A DNA stretch of 64,000 nt from Bdellovibrionales bacterium. GTDB taxonomy: Bacteria; Bdellovibrionota; FAC87; UBA2466. The translations under genes and the position numbers were made by a program. The notes beneath the pieces are model-generated. The model did not search any database and had not been told where the DNA came from. It saw nothing but the letters and a program-made list of their open reading frames with translations. Of the stretch, positions 34,474 through 43,609 are shown in pieces (within the stretch, counting starts at the first letter, position 1; each line of letters starts with the position of its first letter). The stretch covers positions 1 to 64,000 of the forward strand of contig SXPJ01000026.1 in the NCBI GenBank assembly GCA_005776395.1. The letters run 5' to 3'.

Positions 34474-35522
34474 GTTCTATAACTTATCAACAAAGCGGAG
34501 TCGATGCAAACAAAGCTGAACAGATCATTGATAGCTTTTCTGACTTTTTAAAATCGAGACCTAAAGACCCTCGACTTCTATCAGGAATCGGCCCCTACGC
34601 CTCCTGTTTTTCCTTAAAAGACACCCTTACAAAGTATGAGGATCCGCTTCTAGTCTCCTGTTGCGATGGGGTGGGAACAAAAGCCAAGTTAGCCCTTGAT
34701 TGGAATAAGATCGACCGTTTAGGAGAAGATCTGGTTGCCATGAACGTGAATGATCTTCTCTGTATGGGGGCAACTCCTTTAGTCTTTCTTGATTACTACG
34801 CCTGTGGAAAACTAGAGAAGGCTCAACTTTTATCTCTTCTTAAAAGCATTCAGCTAGCGTGCGAAATGGCGGAATGCTCCTTGGCCGGTGGCGAAACGGC
34901 TGAAATGCCAGGACTCTATCAGGAAAAAGATTTTGATCTTGCCGGTTTTAGCGTGGGACTAATGGATCGAAAAAACATTCTAGGAGAGACCAAAGTTCGT
35001 CCTGGAGACTATCTTATTGGAATAGAATCGAGCGGACTTCACTCCAATGGGTACTCTTTAGTTCGAAAGCTCGTGGAAAAAGAGAGCCTATCACCGAGTA
35101 GCCACTGCTCTTTTTCAGATGACACTTGGGCCGAAACGCTCCTTAAACCCACTCAGATTTATGTGAAAAATCTAAAAAGTCATTTAACTCAAATCACGGG
35201 GCTTGCTCACATTACAGGAGGAGGACTTACGGGTAACATCCCAAGAATTTTACCTAAGGGAACAAAAGCCAAAATCTCTGTAGATAAGATCTTCTTTCCA
35301 GCTCTTTTTAAATGGATTCAAAAAAGTGCAGGTATCTCAACCCTTCAAATGCTTGAAACATTTAATTGTGGCACCGGCATGATTGCGGCGTGCCGTTCCA
35401 ACTATGCAGAAACCTTAATCCGCTCACTCAAAGAAAACTCATTAAAAGCACAAATTGTAGGAAGTGTAGAGCCCTCATCAAAAGGCCAAAATAACGACGA
35501 TGCCTCGGTGCTATGGGATTAA
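34470..35522 (+). CDS. purM: Phosphoribosylformylglycinamidine cyclo-ligase
   Basis: A 350-residue AIR synthetase, cytosolic purine pathway, converting FGAM to AIR with ATP. Signatures are [85 protein letters not shown] and the C-terminal [20 protein letters not shown] and [12 protein letters not shown]. Length is as expected. It overlaps the Kal-like gene upstream and purN downstream (10 bases), forming a tight operon. Confidence 0.95.
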   Translation: MSSITYQQSGVDANKAEQIIDSFSDFLKSRPKDPRLLSGIGPYASCFSLKDTLTKYEDPLLVSCCDGVGTKAKLALDWNKIDRLGEDLVAMNVNDLLCMGATPLVFLDYYACGKLEKAQLLSLLKSIQLACEMAECSLAGGETAEMPGLYQEKDFDLAGFSVGLMDRKNILGETKVRPGDYLIGIESSGLHSNGYSLVRKLVEKESLSPSSHCSFSDDTWAETLLKPTQIYVKNLKSHLTQITGLAHITGGGLTGNIPRILPKGTKAKISVDKIFFPALFKWIQKSAGISTLQMLETFNCGTGMIAACRSNYAETLIRSLKENSLKAQIVGSVEPSSKGQNNDDASVLWD

Positions 35523-36103
35523 AAAACCGTATTGTAGTTTTATCTTCAGGACGAGGAAGCAACTTCTGTGCAATTGCAGATGGGATCACTCAAGGGAAAA
35601 TTCCTAACGCTGAAATTGTGGGGCTAATTTCGAATAGATCAGATGCCCTAGCCCTCAGTCACGCTAAATTACGTGCCATTTCTTACCATGTAATTGAATC
35701 CAAATTATACAGAGCAAATAATAAATTTGATCGACCTACCTATGAAAAACCTCTCTTATCCTTACTCCTATCATTAAAACCAGACCTCATTTTACTTGCG
35801 GGCTACATGCTGGTTTTAGGTAAAGAGATTATTCAAACATTCCCAAAAAAAATTATAAACATTCACCCTTCCCTACTCCCTAAATTTCGGGGGCTTCACG
35901 CTCAGAAACAGGCTCTAGAAAATGGAGAAAAAGAGACAGGTTGCACCGTTCATTGGGTGACTGAAGGATTAGATGAAGGACCTACGATTCTACAAGCTAG
36001 AGTCCCTATTCTACCCAACGACACTGAAGAATCTCTAAGCTTAAGACTTTTACCTTTAGAACATGAAACTTACGTTTCTGCCCTAAAATTAATACTCAAA
36101 TAA
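35513..36103 (+). CDS. purN: Phosphoribosylglycinamide formyltransferase
   Basis: A 196-residue GAR transformylase using 10-formyl-tetrahydrofolate. Motifs are IVVLSSGRGSNFCAIADGI, LAGYMLVLGKEIIQTF, INIHPSLLPKFRGLHAQKQA with the catalytic His region, and GCTVHWVTEGLDEGPTILQA with the catalytic Asp. It overlaps purM by 10 bases. Typical length is about 200-210. Confidence 0.94.
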   Translation: MGLKNRIVVLSSGRGSNFCAIADGITQGKIPNAEIVGLISNRSDALALSHAKLRAISYHVIESKLYRANNKFDRPTYEKPLLSLLLSLKPDLILLAGYMLVLGKEIIQTFPKKIINIHPSLLPKFRGLHAQKQALENGEKETGCTVHWVTEGLDEGPTILQARVPILPNDTEESLSLRLLPLEHETYVSALKLILK

Positions 36104-36112
36104 CCAATGCTA

Positions 36113-36304
36113 TCAGAACTGGAAGCCCCAATAAAATAAAGCTCGTAACAACAACACCTTGGTCACAAAAACTCTAACAACTTTTTTATAATTTACGGGC
36201 TCAAATCGATACCAAAGCCCCAATCTAGTGATAGGGCCTTCGCAAAAGATACGATCGGCTTCAGTGACTAGCCTCAAGTGACGAGGAAATTTTATTTGCT
36301 TCAT
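36113..36304 (-). CDS. Small unknown protein downstream of MaoC-type genes
   Basis: A 63-residue protein when started at ATG 36304, which has AAGG eight bases upstream. It is basic, with a hydrophobic end (VRVFVTKVLLLRALFYWGFQ). The frame is open further up to 36436, which would overlap the MaoC-type gene by 67 bases; a TTG at 36352 is intermediate. It reads in the same direction as that gene and follows its stop, so it could be a third member of the operon. I recognise no family. Confidence 0.35.
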   Translation of the reverse strand: MKQIKFPRHLRLVTEADRIFCEGPITRLGLWYRFEPVNYKKVVRVFVTKVLLLRALFYWGFQF

Positions 36305-36369
36305 GGCCCAAACCTTAACCCCAGGAATAACACGATGTATTATGTTGTGCAACTTTTGAAGAGAAGAGG

Positions 36370-36771
36370 TTAAGTTCGAGGAGTCATTAGGGCTTCCCCC
36401 TCTAAAGTATGTTGACCCGATTGATTTTCGCTCCACAAGGTTACAATCAATGATCCGTCAGGATTTACCCCTTTAATCTTGCCAGAAGAGGTAATGATAT
36501 CGCCTGGGAATGTTACTTTTTTAAATCGACAACTAAATTTTTTAAGCTCAAATTTTTCTGGTGGAAAGTTATAATTCAGACAATCTCCAAGAAACGCCAT
36601 AGACAGCATTCCATGAGCAATGACCGAAGGAAATCCGGCTTTTTTAGCAAAGACTTCATCCAAATGAATGGGATTATTATCCTCCGAAGCGATCGCATAT
36701 TCCTGCAACTGCTCTCTAGTAATTGAAGGTTTTACTAATGGTTTTAATAGCTGGTTTAGTTCACAATTCAT
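36370..36771 (-). CDS. MaoC-like dehydratase subunit (HadB type)
   Basis: A 133-residue hotdog protein with the R-hydratase motif: EYAIASEDNNPIHLDEVFAK (Asp and His are catalytic in the family) and FPSVIAHGMLSMAFLGDCL. The upstream partner, whose stop overlaps this start in TAATG, is a second hotdog lacking that motif. Together they resemble the HadA/HadB two-subunit (3R)-hydroxyacyl-thioester dehydratase. The natural substrate is unknown. Confidence 0.82.
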   Translation of the reverse strand: MNCELNQLLKPLVKPSITREQLQEYAIASEDNNPIHLDEVFAKKAGFPSVIAHGMLSMAFLGDCLNYNFPPEKFELKKFSCRFKKVTFPGDIITSSGKIKGVNPDGSLIVTLWSENQSGQHTLEGEALMTPRT

Positions 36772-37166
36772 TACTTAGCCTTTTCTGTTTCTCTTAGAAC
36801 AAAAGATGAAACACTTCGAACTCTAACCTGAACTCCAACTTTAACCTCCGACTCAAGGGAAACAAATACCATGCCCCTTTTTTGTCGTGTTGAAGATAGT
36901 TTTGTTTCTACTTCCAAGAGATCCCCCTCGCATATAGGGGCTACAAATTGATACTCCTGGTCCGTATGAAGCAAACCCATTAAATTAACGCGCAACCTCT
37001 CTAAGAATTCAAACTCCCCTTTTCGCAAAGTTGTTGCGAAAGTTGGAGCCGTCCCCACACTATAGTCAGCTCTCACGGCTCTATTAAACTGACTTAATTT
37101 CTCCTGAGTTATCGGCCCCACTGTAAACCTAATAGGGGTAAGATCAGCATTTAAATCAATAAGCAT
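36771..37166 (-). CDS. FAS1-like/MaoC_dehydrat_N hotdog protein (HadA type)
   Basis: A 131-residue hotdog subunit: FTVGPITQEKLSQFNRAVRA, then APTFATTLRKGEFEFLERLR, GLLHTDQEYQFVAPICEGDL and FVSLESEVKVG. It lacks the catalytic Asp/His motif and fits the noncatalytic N-terminal half of MaoC heterodimers. Its TAA overlaps the ATG of the catalytic subunit, so both should be made in equal amounts. Confidence 0.78.
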   Translation of the reverse strand: MLIDLNADLTPIRFTVGPITQEKLSQFNRAVRADYSVGTAPTFATTLRKGEFEFLERLRVNLMGLLHTDQEYQFVAPICEGDLLEVETKLSSTRQKRGMVFVSLESEVKVGVQVRVRSVSSFVLRETEKAK

Positions 37167-37301
37167 AGGAAACCTTTTTCAAATAAGGCTAATAGTTTAC
37201 CATTACTATTGCTCAGAAGAACCTCATAATGTTAATTCCTTACTTCGCCAAACTCAATGTTAAGAGATAAACTCTAAACAAGAGAGCCGTCAAAAGAAAG
37301 G

Positions 37302-38156
37302 GTGAGATTGAAAATAGCTTTTAACAGGTTTATCCGATGGGGGCTTTTTGCACTCTATTTGACAGTTTTATTCACACTGCCTGTCACTATTTTGGGAAGC
37401 TATCTTGGGCTGGGTCTAGGCTTAACCTTTTCCTCTCTTGCCCTTTTTTTACTGCTTTTTCGGGGAGAAGAAAAAGTATTTAAGAAACTTAATTTGACCC
37501 ACCTTTCTCTTGCTGAAGCTCCGGAAGTTCATCACCTAATTAAGGAACTAAGTCGCAGACTAAATATTCCACCTCCTAAAATTGCAAAGCTAAAAACTGA
37601 ATCATTAAATATCGGGGTTTTTGGTTTGAGTCGAAAAAAAAGCGTCGTGATCTTGACCGAAGGGCTTTTAAAGACAATGAGTCGTCCCCAGCTCTCTGCT
37701 CTTCTGGGACGAGAGCTTACTGCCATTTGGTATGGAGATACTTTTCTATCCTCTTGGTTTTCTAGATTCTTGGCTGTTATTGAACAGATCTCTCTTTCCC
37801 ACCTCTTAGCCAAGAGTTCAAAGGGGAAGAGATTTTATTCTCTTCAATGGGTCTTATCCCAAATTATATTTTTGCCTATAGCTTTAATACCTCAATATTT
37901 GCTCTTAGGAATTCGCCGTTCAACAAACTTAGACCTAGAATCTTTAAAACTTACTCAGCTACCAAAAGACTTGGCTGAGAGTTATCGATTATTAGAGGTG
38001 TCAGCCCCCAGAAATGCACTTCGTACTCCGTGGAGTCTGAGCCCACTTTTTCTACTCCCCCCAACTACTTTAGATCCTATTTCAAAACTTATTTTTTCTG
38101 AGCCCTATAATTCGAAGCCTTTAGCTTCTCTAAATAAATTGAGACAATACACATGA
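37302..38156 (+). CDS. M48/HtpX-like membrane protein without zinc-binding histidines
   Basis: A 284-residue protein with two N-terminal membrane segments (LFALYLTVLFTLPVTILGSY and LTFSSLALFLLLF) and a domain like HtpX proteases: PEVHHLIKELSRRLNIPPPK, then NIGVFGLSRKKSVVILTEGL and RPQLSALLGRELTAIWYGDT. In active members that last segment is HExxH; here it is R137-E138-L-T-A141, so both His zinc ligands are gone while Glu and the trailing GD remain. It is a likely pseudo-protease. Starts at GTG; the next gene overlaps its end by four bases. Confidence 0.68.
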   Translation: MRLKIAFNRFIRWGLFALYLTVLFTLPVTILGSYLGLGLGLTFSSLALFLLLFRGEEKVFKKLNLTHLSLAEAPEVHHLIKELSRRLNIPPPKIAKLKTESLNIGVFGLSRKKSVVILTEGLLKTMSRPQLSALLGRELTAIWYGDTFLSSWFSRFLAVIEQISLSHLLAKSSKGKRFYSLQWVLSQIIFLPIALIPQYLLLGIRRSTNLDLESLKLTQLPKDLAESYRLLEVSAPRNALRTPWSLSPLFLLPPTTLDPISKLIFSEPYNSKPLASLNKLRQYT

Positions 38157-38881
38157 CGTTATCTTTATCACTCTATGGAGTTCTAATTTTCTTAGCTGCC
38201 TTTATCGGTGGGCTATTCCCACTCTGGGTAAACTCAAAAAATGAAAACCATCTTAAACTCTTTATCAGTTTTGGTGCTGGGCTTTTACTTTCAATGGCTT
38301 TTCTACACATGATACCTGAAGCCTTTAAGCTGTTACCGCGTTCTTTTGGTATTTGGCTTTTAGCGGGTTTTTGTCTTTTGCTATTTCTGGAAAGATTTAT
38401 CATGGTCCATGCTTGTGAAGAGCACGGATGCCATTATCACACCATAGGTATCGCCGCTTTTGTAGGTCTCACTATTCATGGTGTTATTGAAGGCTTTGCA
38501 TTGGCTTCAAGTCAAATGGTAGCCAACTTAGGGCCTCTAGTATTGATAGCCATTGTATCTCACAAGGCTCCGGCAGGAATTGCCTTAACCTCTATTTTGA
38601 AAATGGCCCATAAAAAACCAAAGCAAATTTTGCAGTTCGTATTGGGCGTTGCTCTCTCGGGTCCATTGGGAATTCTTTTAGCTTATTGGATTTTAAAAAA
38701 CGAACACTATACTGCAACTGCTGGGATTCTATTATCGCTTTCGGCCGGTACTTTTTTATATATCGGTGCCTGTGACCTACTTCCAGAACTTCATCGCACT
38801 GATGGAGAAAAAGTTAAACGCTTAATCGCATTCTGTTTTGGTATTCTTGTAAGTATTCTTAGTGGATATTTAATCGAATAG
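38153..38881 (+). CDS. ZIP family metal transporter
   Basis: A 242-residue inner-membrane protein with about eight membrane helices. Helix IV reads FVGLTIHGVIEGFALAS and helix V VLIAIVSHKAPAGIALTS, carrying the conserved His and Glu of the ZIP metal path; FLHMIPEAFKLLP and YIGACDLLPELHR also fit. A His/Cys-rich loop (VHACEEHGCHYH) between helices III and IV is a probable zinc-binding site. It imports zinc or iron. It overlaps the pseudo-M48 gene by four bases; the pair suggests a shared membrane context. Confidence 0.88.
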   Translation: MTLSLSLYGVLIFLAAFIGGLFPLWVNSKNENHLKLFISFGAGLLLSMAFLHMIPEAFKLLPRSFGIWLLAGFCLLLFLERFIMVHACEEHGCHYHTIGIAAFVGLTIHGVIEGFALASSQMVANLGPLVLIAIVSHKAPAGIALTSILKMAHKKPKQILQFVLGVALSGPLGILLAYWILKNEHYTATAGILLSLSAGTFLYIGACDLLPELHRTDGEKVKRLIAFCFGILVSILSGYLIE

Positions 38882-38921
38882 GCAGTTTTCAACAACTCTC
38901 GCCGAAGGCTCCTTACAGATT

Positions 38922-40700
38922 TCACTTTTTACTCTTCTCAGCAGAAGGCACACGGCTATCTTTTTTTGCTTCAGCGGGAACTTCAAGAATAGCCACCTTA
39001 CTTTCAATTTTCTTAACCATATCTGGATCTTTGCCTTTTGCTAAACTCGCTGCCTTTTTATAAGCGGAAACAGCCTTGTCTATGTCATTTTTAGCTGAGT
39101 AAACATCCCCTAGGTGTTCAAAGACAATGGCCTCTTCCGGAATGATTTCTGCGGCCTTTTCCAATTTCTCAATAGCTGCAGCTATCTCACCTTTCTTAAA
39201 TTTCACCCAAGCCAACGTGTCTGTAATGTAACCATCATTGGGACGAATGCTCAAAGCTTTACTAGCCTTTTCTTCGGCTTCAGCTAAATTCTCACCTCTA
39301 TCCGCGTAAAAATAGGCAATAAAATTTAGAGCATGTGCATGTTCAGGATTAGCTTCAACAAGTTGCTTCATTACCATCAGGGCCTCTTTTGATTTCCCTG
39401 TTTTATCGAGTAATGCCCCTTGAAAATACAGAAGCTTTTCGTCATTTTTAACCTGTTTTAATCCTACTTTCAAAACTTTTAATGCTTCCGAATACCTCTT
39501 TTCACTTTCAAAAAGAGAGGCTCTTAGATCATAAAACTCTGGAACATCTTTATTTTTTCGGATTAGCTCCTTAGAGAATGCCAATCCGTCTTTAATTCGA
39601 TTAGATTCTTTGAACATATATCCCGCATGCAACATTGACTCTTGAAACATAGAGGATTCGGAAGAGACTTTCTTGAATTCTCCCAGAGCCAAATCCCACT
39701 GTTTCTGAGCTTGATAAACCCAACCTAAATAGAAATGAACATTGTCCGAACCCGGTTGTTCTTTTAAAAGCTTTAAAAACTTCTCTTTAGCTTTTTCATA
39801 GTTCTTCAACTCAAAATGCAACAAACCAACTTTAACCCTGGCCGTATAATCATCAGGTTGGCTTTCTTCATATTCAGAAAGAGAATCTAGTGCCTGAGCC
39901 AATTGATTCTTTTGAATATAGAGAAAAGCTAATCGTTTTTTAAATGGGCCTTGTCCTTGTATTTTTGAATAAATCCGAATTGCTTCATCGATTTCATTGT
40001 CTTTCTCAAAAATCAATCCCAATGCAGTTCCCGCCTCAACAAATGAAGGACGTTGCTGTAAACATTTTTCAAGATCAGCTTTGGCCTCATCGATTTGGTT
40101 TTTTTCAATATAAATTCTAGCGCGATAAAAAAATACAAGCGGATTGTCAGGGTTTTCTTTAACTAATTTAGTTAATTGCTCGATAGCTTTTGCAGTTTCC
40201 CCCATTTCCGAATCCAACATAGCAATTAACAACCCAGCTCTCTGATTACTAGGATCTAGCTCCACAACCTTGGCATATTCCTCTCTTGCCGCCGAATAAT
40301 TCTTATTAGCTGTCAGGACTTCAGCTAGATTAAATCTAAATTCAACCTTTTTAGGTTCGGCTTCGACTGCCTTGTTTCCTGTAGTAATCGCTTTATCTAA
40401 AGCCCCTATCTGAGCATACACCTTTGAAAGCTCATTATTAAGGTGCGCACTTTTAGGATCTCGCTGTAAAGCTCTCTCCAGAAACACAATAGCCTCGGCA
40501 TATTTTTGCTCAAAAATTTTGTCTTTAGCCTTAAGATAATCTGACTCAGCCTCTCCATCATCACCGCCCTGAAGCTCACTCTCTTTAGCGATATCAGACG
40601 AGCCATTATTTTCCTGTTTGTTTTTTATAGAATCCGCCCAAATGGCAGATGCCATAAAACAGGTTATTAGTAGATGACTTAGAAATAATTTAAACTGCAT
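38922..40700 (-). CDS. Exported tetratricopeptide repeat protein
   Basis: A 592-residue protein with a signal peptide (LFLSHLLITCFMASAIWA) followed by about 14 TPR units, for example YAEAIVFLERALQRDPKSAH, YSAAREEYAKVVELDPSNQR and IAAAIEKLEKAAEIIPEEAI. An acidic linker precedes the repeats and a Lys-rich tail follows. It is a periplasmic or outer-membrane scaffold with no enzymatic motif. It is transcribed alone. Confidence 0.85.
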   Translation of the reverse strand: MQFKLFLSHLLITCFMASAIWADSIKNKQENNGSSDIAKESELQGGDDGEAESDYLKAKDKIFEQKYAEAIVFLERALQRDPKSAHLNNELSKVYAQIGALDKAITTGNKAVEAEPKKVEFRFNLAEVLTANKNYSAAREEYAKVVELDPSNQRAGLLIAMLDSEMGETAKAIEQLTKLVKENPDNPLVFFYRARIYIEKNQIDEAKADLEKCLQQRPSFVEAGTALGLIFEKDNEIDEAIRIYSKIQGQGPFKKRLAFLYIQKNQLAQALDSLSEYEESQPDDYTARVKVGLLHFELKNYEKAKEKFLKLLKEQPGSDNVHFYLGWVYQAQKQWDLALGEFKKVSSESSMFQESMLHAGYMFKESNRIKDGLAFSKELIRKNKDVPEFYDLRASLFESEKRYSEALKVLKVGLKQVKNDEKLLYFQGALLDKTGKSKEALMVMKQLVEANPEHAHALNFIAYFYADRGENLAEAEEKASKALSIRPNDGYITDTLAWVKFKKGEIAAAIEKLEKAAEIIPEEAIVFEHLGDVYSAKNDIDKAVSAYKKAASLAKGKDPDMVKKIESKVAILEVPAEAKKDSRVPSAEKSKK

Positions 40701-40839
40701 AGCACACCCTAGGTTAGTAGAGGATTCGTCTCTCTTATTTTCGGCACAGAGACAAATTTAGCTAACTAGAGAAAAGTGTGTTTTTTTACATAATTCAGAA
40801 TTCGATTCTATCTATACTTTCAACTAGATAGAGTGATGA

Positions 40840-41421
40840 CTAAAACTGAAGTGCTTTTGATCTATTTTTAACATCCGCTATGAAACGGTGCCACAATGAA
40901 TTATATTTCTTTTCTCGATGCGCTACGACTTCGAAAGTTTGGTCCCCTGGAAAATTACTCTCGCTTACTAAAATATTTAAGGAGAGATCACTTGGCAAAA
41001 TGTAGCTTTCCCCCAATTGAAACGAGGCTGATGAAAGACTAGCCTTTGAGGTTGTTTTGTAGGCTTGTAATGTATCTCTAGTAATTTTCTTTCCTGAAAG
41101 AATAAATTCCCCATATTCGAACTCTTTTTTATTTTCATCCAGACACTTCTTAAAAATAAGAGTATTTTTAATTTTCTTAAATTCAGACTCAAGCTGCTCA
41201 TCCGTCAACAGCAGTGAAAAAAGCTTTCCGCTTTCAAAATACCGCTCTAAATCAGGCCAAGCATCTTCCATTTTCTTGCTAGGCTTTTCTCTGTAACTCT
41301 GCTCCACTACAACCGTACAAAAAATATCCACTAAGGAATGACGCTCAGGACTCTCAACCTGTTCGGCAGCCCAAGAGAATCGGGTAAATAGCATCAATAA
41401 ACTTATTATTTTGCTCTTCAT
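40840..41421 (-). CDS. Exported protein of unknown function
   Basis: A 193-residue protein with a short signal peptide (SKIISLLMLFTRFSWA). The mature part is mostly helical and polar (YFESGKLFSLLLTDEQLESE) followed by a beta-rich end (DLSLNILVSESNFPGDQTFE). I recognise no family. It lies between the TPR gene and the receiver-like gene, both on the same strand, but the gaps (139 and 54 bases) allow separate promoters. Confidence 0.58.
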   Translation of the reverse strand: MKSKIISLLMLFTRFSWAAEQVESPERHSLVDIFCTVVVEQSYREKPSKKMEDAWPDLERYFESGKLFSLLLTDEQLESEFKKIKNTLIFKKCLDENKKEFEYGEFILSGKKITRDTLQAYKTTSKASLSSASFQLGESYILPSDLSLNILVSESNFPGDQTFEVVAHREKKYNSLWHRFIADVKNRSKALQF

Positions 41422-41475
41422 ATCCCCCTATAAAAACGCCCTTTAGCGTCACTGTAATAACAAAAATTGGCCCTG

Positions 41476-41907
41476 TTATTTCTTCTCATACCTACTGTGG
41501 TTTCTAAAAAAATGGGTGAGTGGTTTTAGCTCTTGCCTTGTCCGAGGAAGCGGAAAACAGCTCTCGGCATTTTTAATCCCCCCATTTTCATGAGATGAAA
41601 ACTGAATAACAGGAATACATTGATCGAGCTTTTTAATCTGTTTAATTAACTCTTTAGAATTCAAATCCTGATTGGCGTATGAATCAGCTAAGATCACAAG
41701 ATCAAAGACATTATCGGTAGCACTGTAAAGGGTCTCCCAAGCAGTAAATCTTGAAACCACTTCAACTTCTTGTCCCAGCTCCCTGGATAAAAAATCCTTC
41801 AAGAGAGGCACCATCGTAGTATGAAGGCGTTTATTCTCATGAGAAAACAGAACTTTAAGTTTCTGAGTCCCAAACTCCACAATCGTATTAAGTTGTCGTT
41901 TTTCCAA
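41476..41907 (-). CDS. Receiver-like protein lacking standard phospho-acceptor motif
   Basis: A 143-residue protein resembling a CheY-type receiver: LKVLFSHENKRLHTTMVPLL, then VEVVSRFTAWETLYSATDNV, FDLVILADSYANQDL, and CIPVIQFSSHENGG. The acidic pair after beta-1 is replaced by SHE and the phospho-acceptor strand reads VILADS rather than VLxDxxM, so it may be a pseudo-receiver. The first 16 residues may not belong to the domain. Its partner is unknown. Confidence 0.5.
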   Translation of the reverse strand: MEKRQLNTIVEFGTQKLKVLFSHENKRLHTTMVPLLKDFLSRELGQEVEVVSRFTAWETLYSATDNVFDLVILADSYANQDLNSKELIKQIKKLDQCIPVIQFSSHENGGIKNAESCFPLPRTRQELKPLTHFFRNHSRYEKK

Positions 41908-42010
41908 CTTGCCCCCTGGTCACTGAGTCCAAATAATGTCAGAGCACTTTGTGCAAAGGGCTTGCCAGTTCTAAACTACTGTTTCGAACCTATTTTAAAG
42001 TTCTAAAACT

Positions 42011-43375
42011 TTATCTTTTGCCTGAACGAAATAAATTAAAGGGGCTGTAACTGCGAAGAAGGCTTTTGGTTAAAATGGGAACTGCAACATCTAGAAGAGA
42101 ACTTTTAGTATCTAGCTGCTTGGCAACTCCTTCTACCATTAAGCAAGATCTAATCATAAGAACATACCGATTAGGAATGAAAATTTGGTTTTGATGAGCC
42201 GCTTTAAACAGCTGATCTATTGTCTTTTTGATTTTTATATTTCTAACACCCATTTCTTTTACTTCATCAAGAATCTTATCAATATCATTTTCAAATCTTA
42301 TAAAATCACTGGATTTTCCAGGAACACCTAATTGATAAAGCGCTTTAGATAAGTCTTTCCGATCTCTTCGTATAATCGCTAGCATGACTCTGATAAATCT
42401 TTTTCGGTCCTCACCCTCTAATTGTCCGACCAATCCCAGATCAATGAAAGCAATCTTGCCTGAATCTTCCAAAAAAAACAGATTCCCAGAATGGGGATCG
42501 GCATGAAAAAAACCATATTCAAAAATCTGTTCCAATACTGCCGAGGAGCTTAAAAATGCCGCCCTTTTTGCGGTTCTAGAATTCACTTTTATCTCAGATG
42601 CCTTTTTGCCTCTTATAGGCTCTAGAGCGATAATCTTTTTCGTTAACAGGTCTTTTTCATAAGTTGGAAAAACTACTGATGAATTCGAAAAGAAACTTCG
42701 GTTATTTTTTTGAAACCTATCTATGTTTTTGGCCTCTTCTTGATAATCAAGTTCCCGTAAAGTGGCCTGTTTAAAGTCGTTGAATGCGAGCTTTAAATTC
42801 AACTTAGGATAAAGAGAATCAAAAATAGTCACTGCACTTTCAATCAACAGCAGATCCAAGGTAACAATTTTCTCCACACCTGGTTTTTGAACTTTTAAAA
42901 CAACCTCTCTTCCATCTTTTAAAATAGCAATATGGGTCTGACTTAGACTGGCTGAAGCCAAAGATTTTTTTTCAATCTTTTGTATAACCTCATTAAACTT
43001 TTTATTTCCCCACTCAGTTTTAAGAATCTTTTCTACTTTACGGTAAGAGATAGGGGGAACTCTATCAAATAGAATCCTAAGTTCAGTGGCTACAGAGTCT
43101 CCAACCCATTCAGGGCGCTGAGCTAACAATTGACCCAGCTTAATAAAACTAGGCCCAAGCTCCACAAAGGTTGTAGCTAAATTTTTTCCGAGGACAAAAT
43201 CAAGAGACTTAGCTTCCCCTTTGGATTTTCTAACCTTGGCGACTCCTCGTTTTCCGATTTCAACTCCAAGGCTTTTAAGCGTTCCTGCAATCCCATACCT
43301 AGAAAAAACATAGCTAATCTCTTGAGATCTAAAAATGAGGGCTACTGGGGTGCTTATCCAAGAAACTAGATTCAT
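42011..43375 (-). CDS. ABC1/AarF (UbiB) family atypical kinase
   Basis: A 454-residue UbiB-family protein. GPSFIKLGQLLAQRPEWVGD carries the KxGQ motif, LASASLSQTHIAILKDGREV is the A-rich loop replacing the glycine loop, and GFFHADPHSGNLFFLEDSGK with IAFIDLGLVGQ holds the catalytic and metal-binding residues. Such proteins assist ubiquinone or other isoprenoid lipid metabolism. The C-terminal hydrophobic anchor seen in UbiB is weak here. The palindrome at 43446 lies upstream. Confidence 0.87.
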   Translation of the reverse strand: MNLVSWISTPVALIFRSQEISYVFSRYGIAGTLKSLGVEIGKRGVAKVRKSKGEAKSLDFVLGKNLATTFVELGPSFIKLGQLLAQRPEWVGDSVATELRILFDRVPPISYRKVEKILKTEWGNKKFNEVIQKIEKKSLASASLSQTHIAILKDGREVVLKVQKPGVEKIVTLDLLLIESAVTIFDSLYPKLNLKLAFNDFKQATLRELDYQEEAKNIDRFQKNNRSFFSNSSVVFPTYEKDLLTKKIIALEPIRGKKASEIKVNSRTAKRAAFLSSSAVLEQIFEYGFFHADPHSGNLFFLEDSGKIAFIDLGLVGQLEGEDRKRFIRVMLAIIRRDRKDLSKALYQLGVPGKSSDFIRFENDIDKILDEVKEMGVRNIKIKKTIDQLFKAAHQNQIFIPNRYVLMIRSCLMVEGVAKQLDTKSSLLDVAVPILTKSLLRSYSPFNLFRSGKR

Positions 43376-43445
43376 AAATCTCTTATCGTTAAAACGATAC
43401 TTTTTTGTGACTTGATTTACAGGCTAAGGAAAATAAAATATTCAA

Positions 43446-43609
43446 TTAATCCCTGAGTTCAGTTGCATGTAGTCCAGCGACGAGTGGATTTTGGTTGGCG
43501 ACAAGGCGCTCCAACGACCGTGTACTCTTGGTACTCGTAGGAGGCGCAACAAAGCTCGGCGACCAAAAACCGCCGGTCTGGACTAAATACAACTGAACTC
43601 AGGGATTAA
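43446..43609. repeat. 164-bp imperfect palindrome
   Basis: A perfect 20-base inverted repeat (TTAATCCCTGAGTTCAGTTG at 43446-43465, complement at 43590-43609) closes the element. Inside, TAGTCCAG (43470-43477) pairs with CTGGACTA (43578-43585), and the GC-rich core pairs partly (GGATTTTGGT with ACCAAAAACC; GGCGCTCC with GGAGGCGC). The right arm includes the stop codon of the HNOBA kinase. It lies between two same-strand genes and is more GC-rich than its surroundings. Confidence 0.8.
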
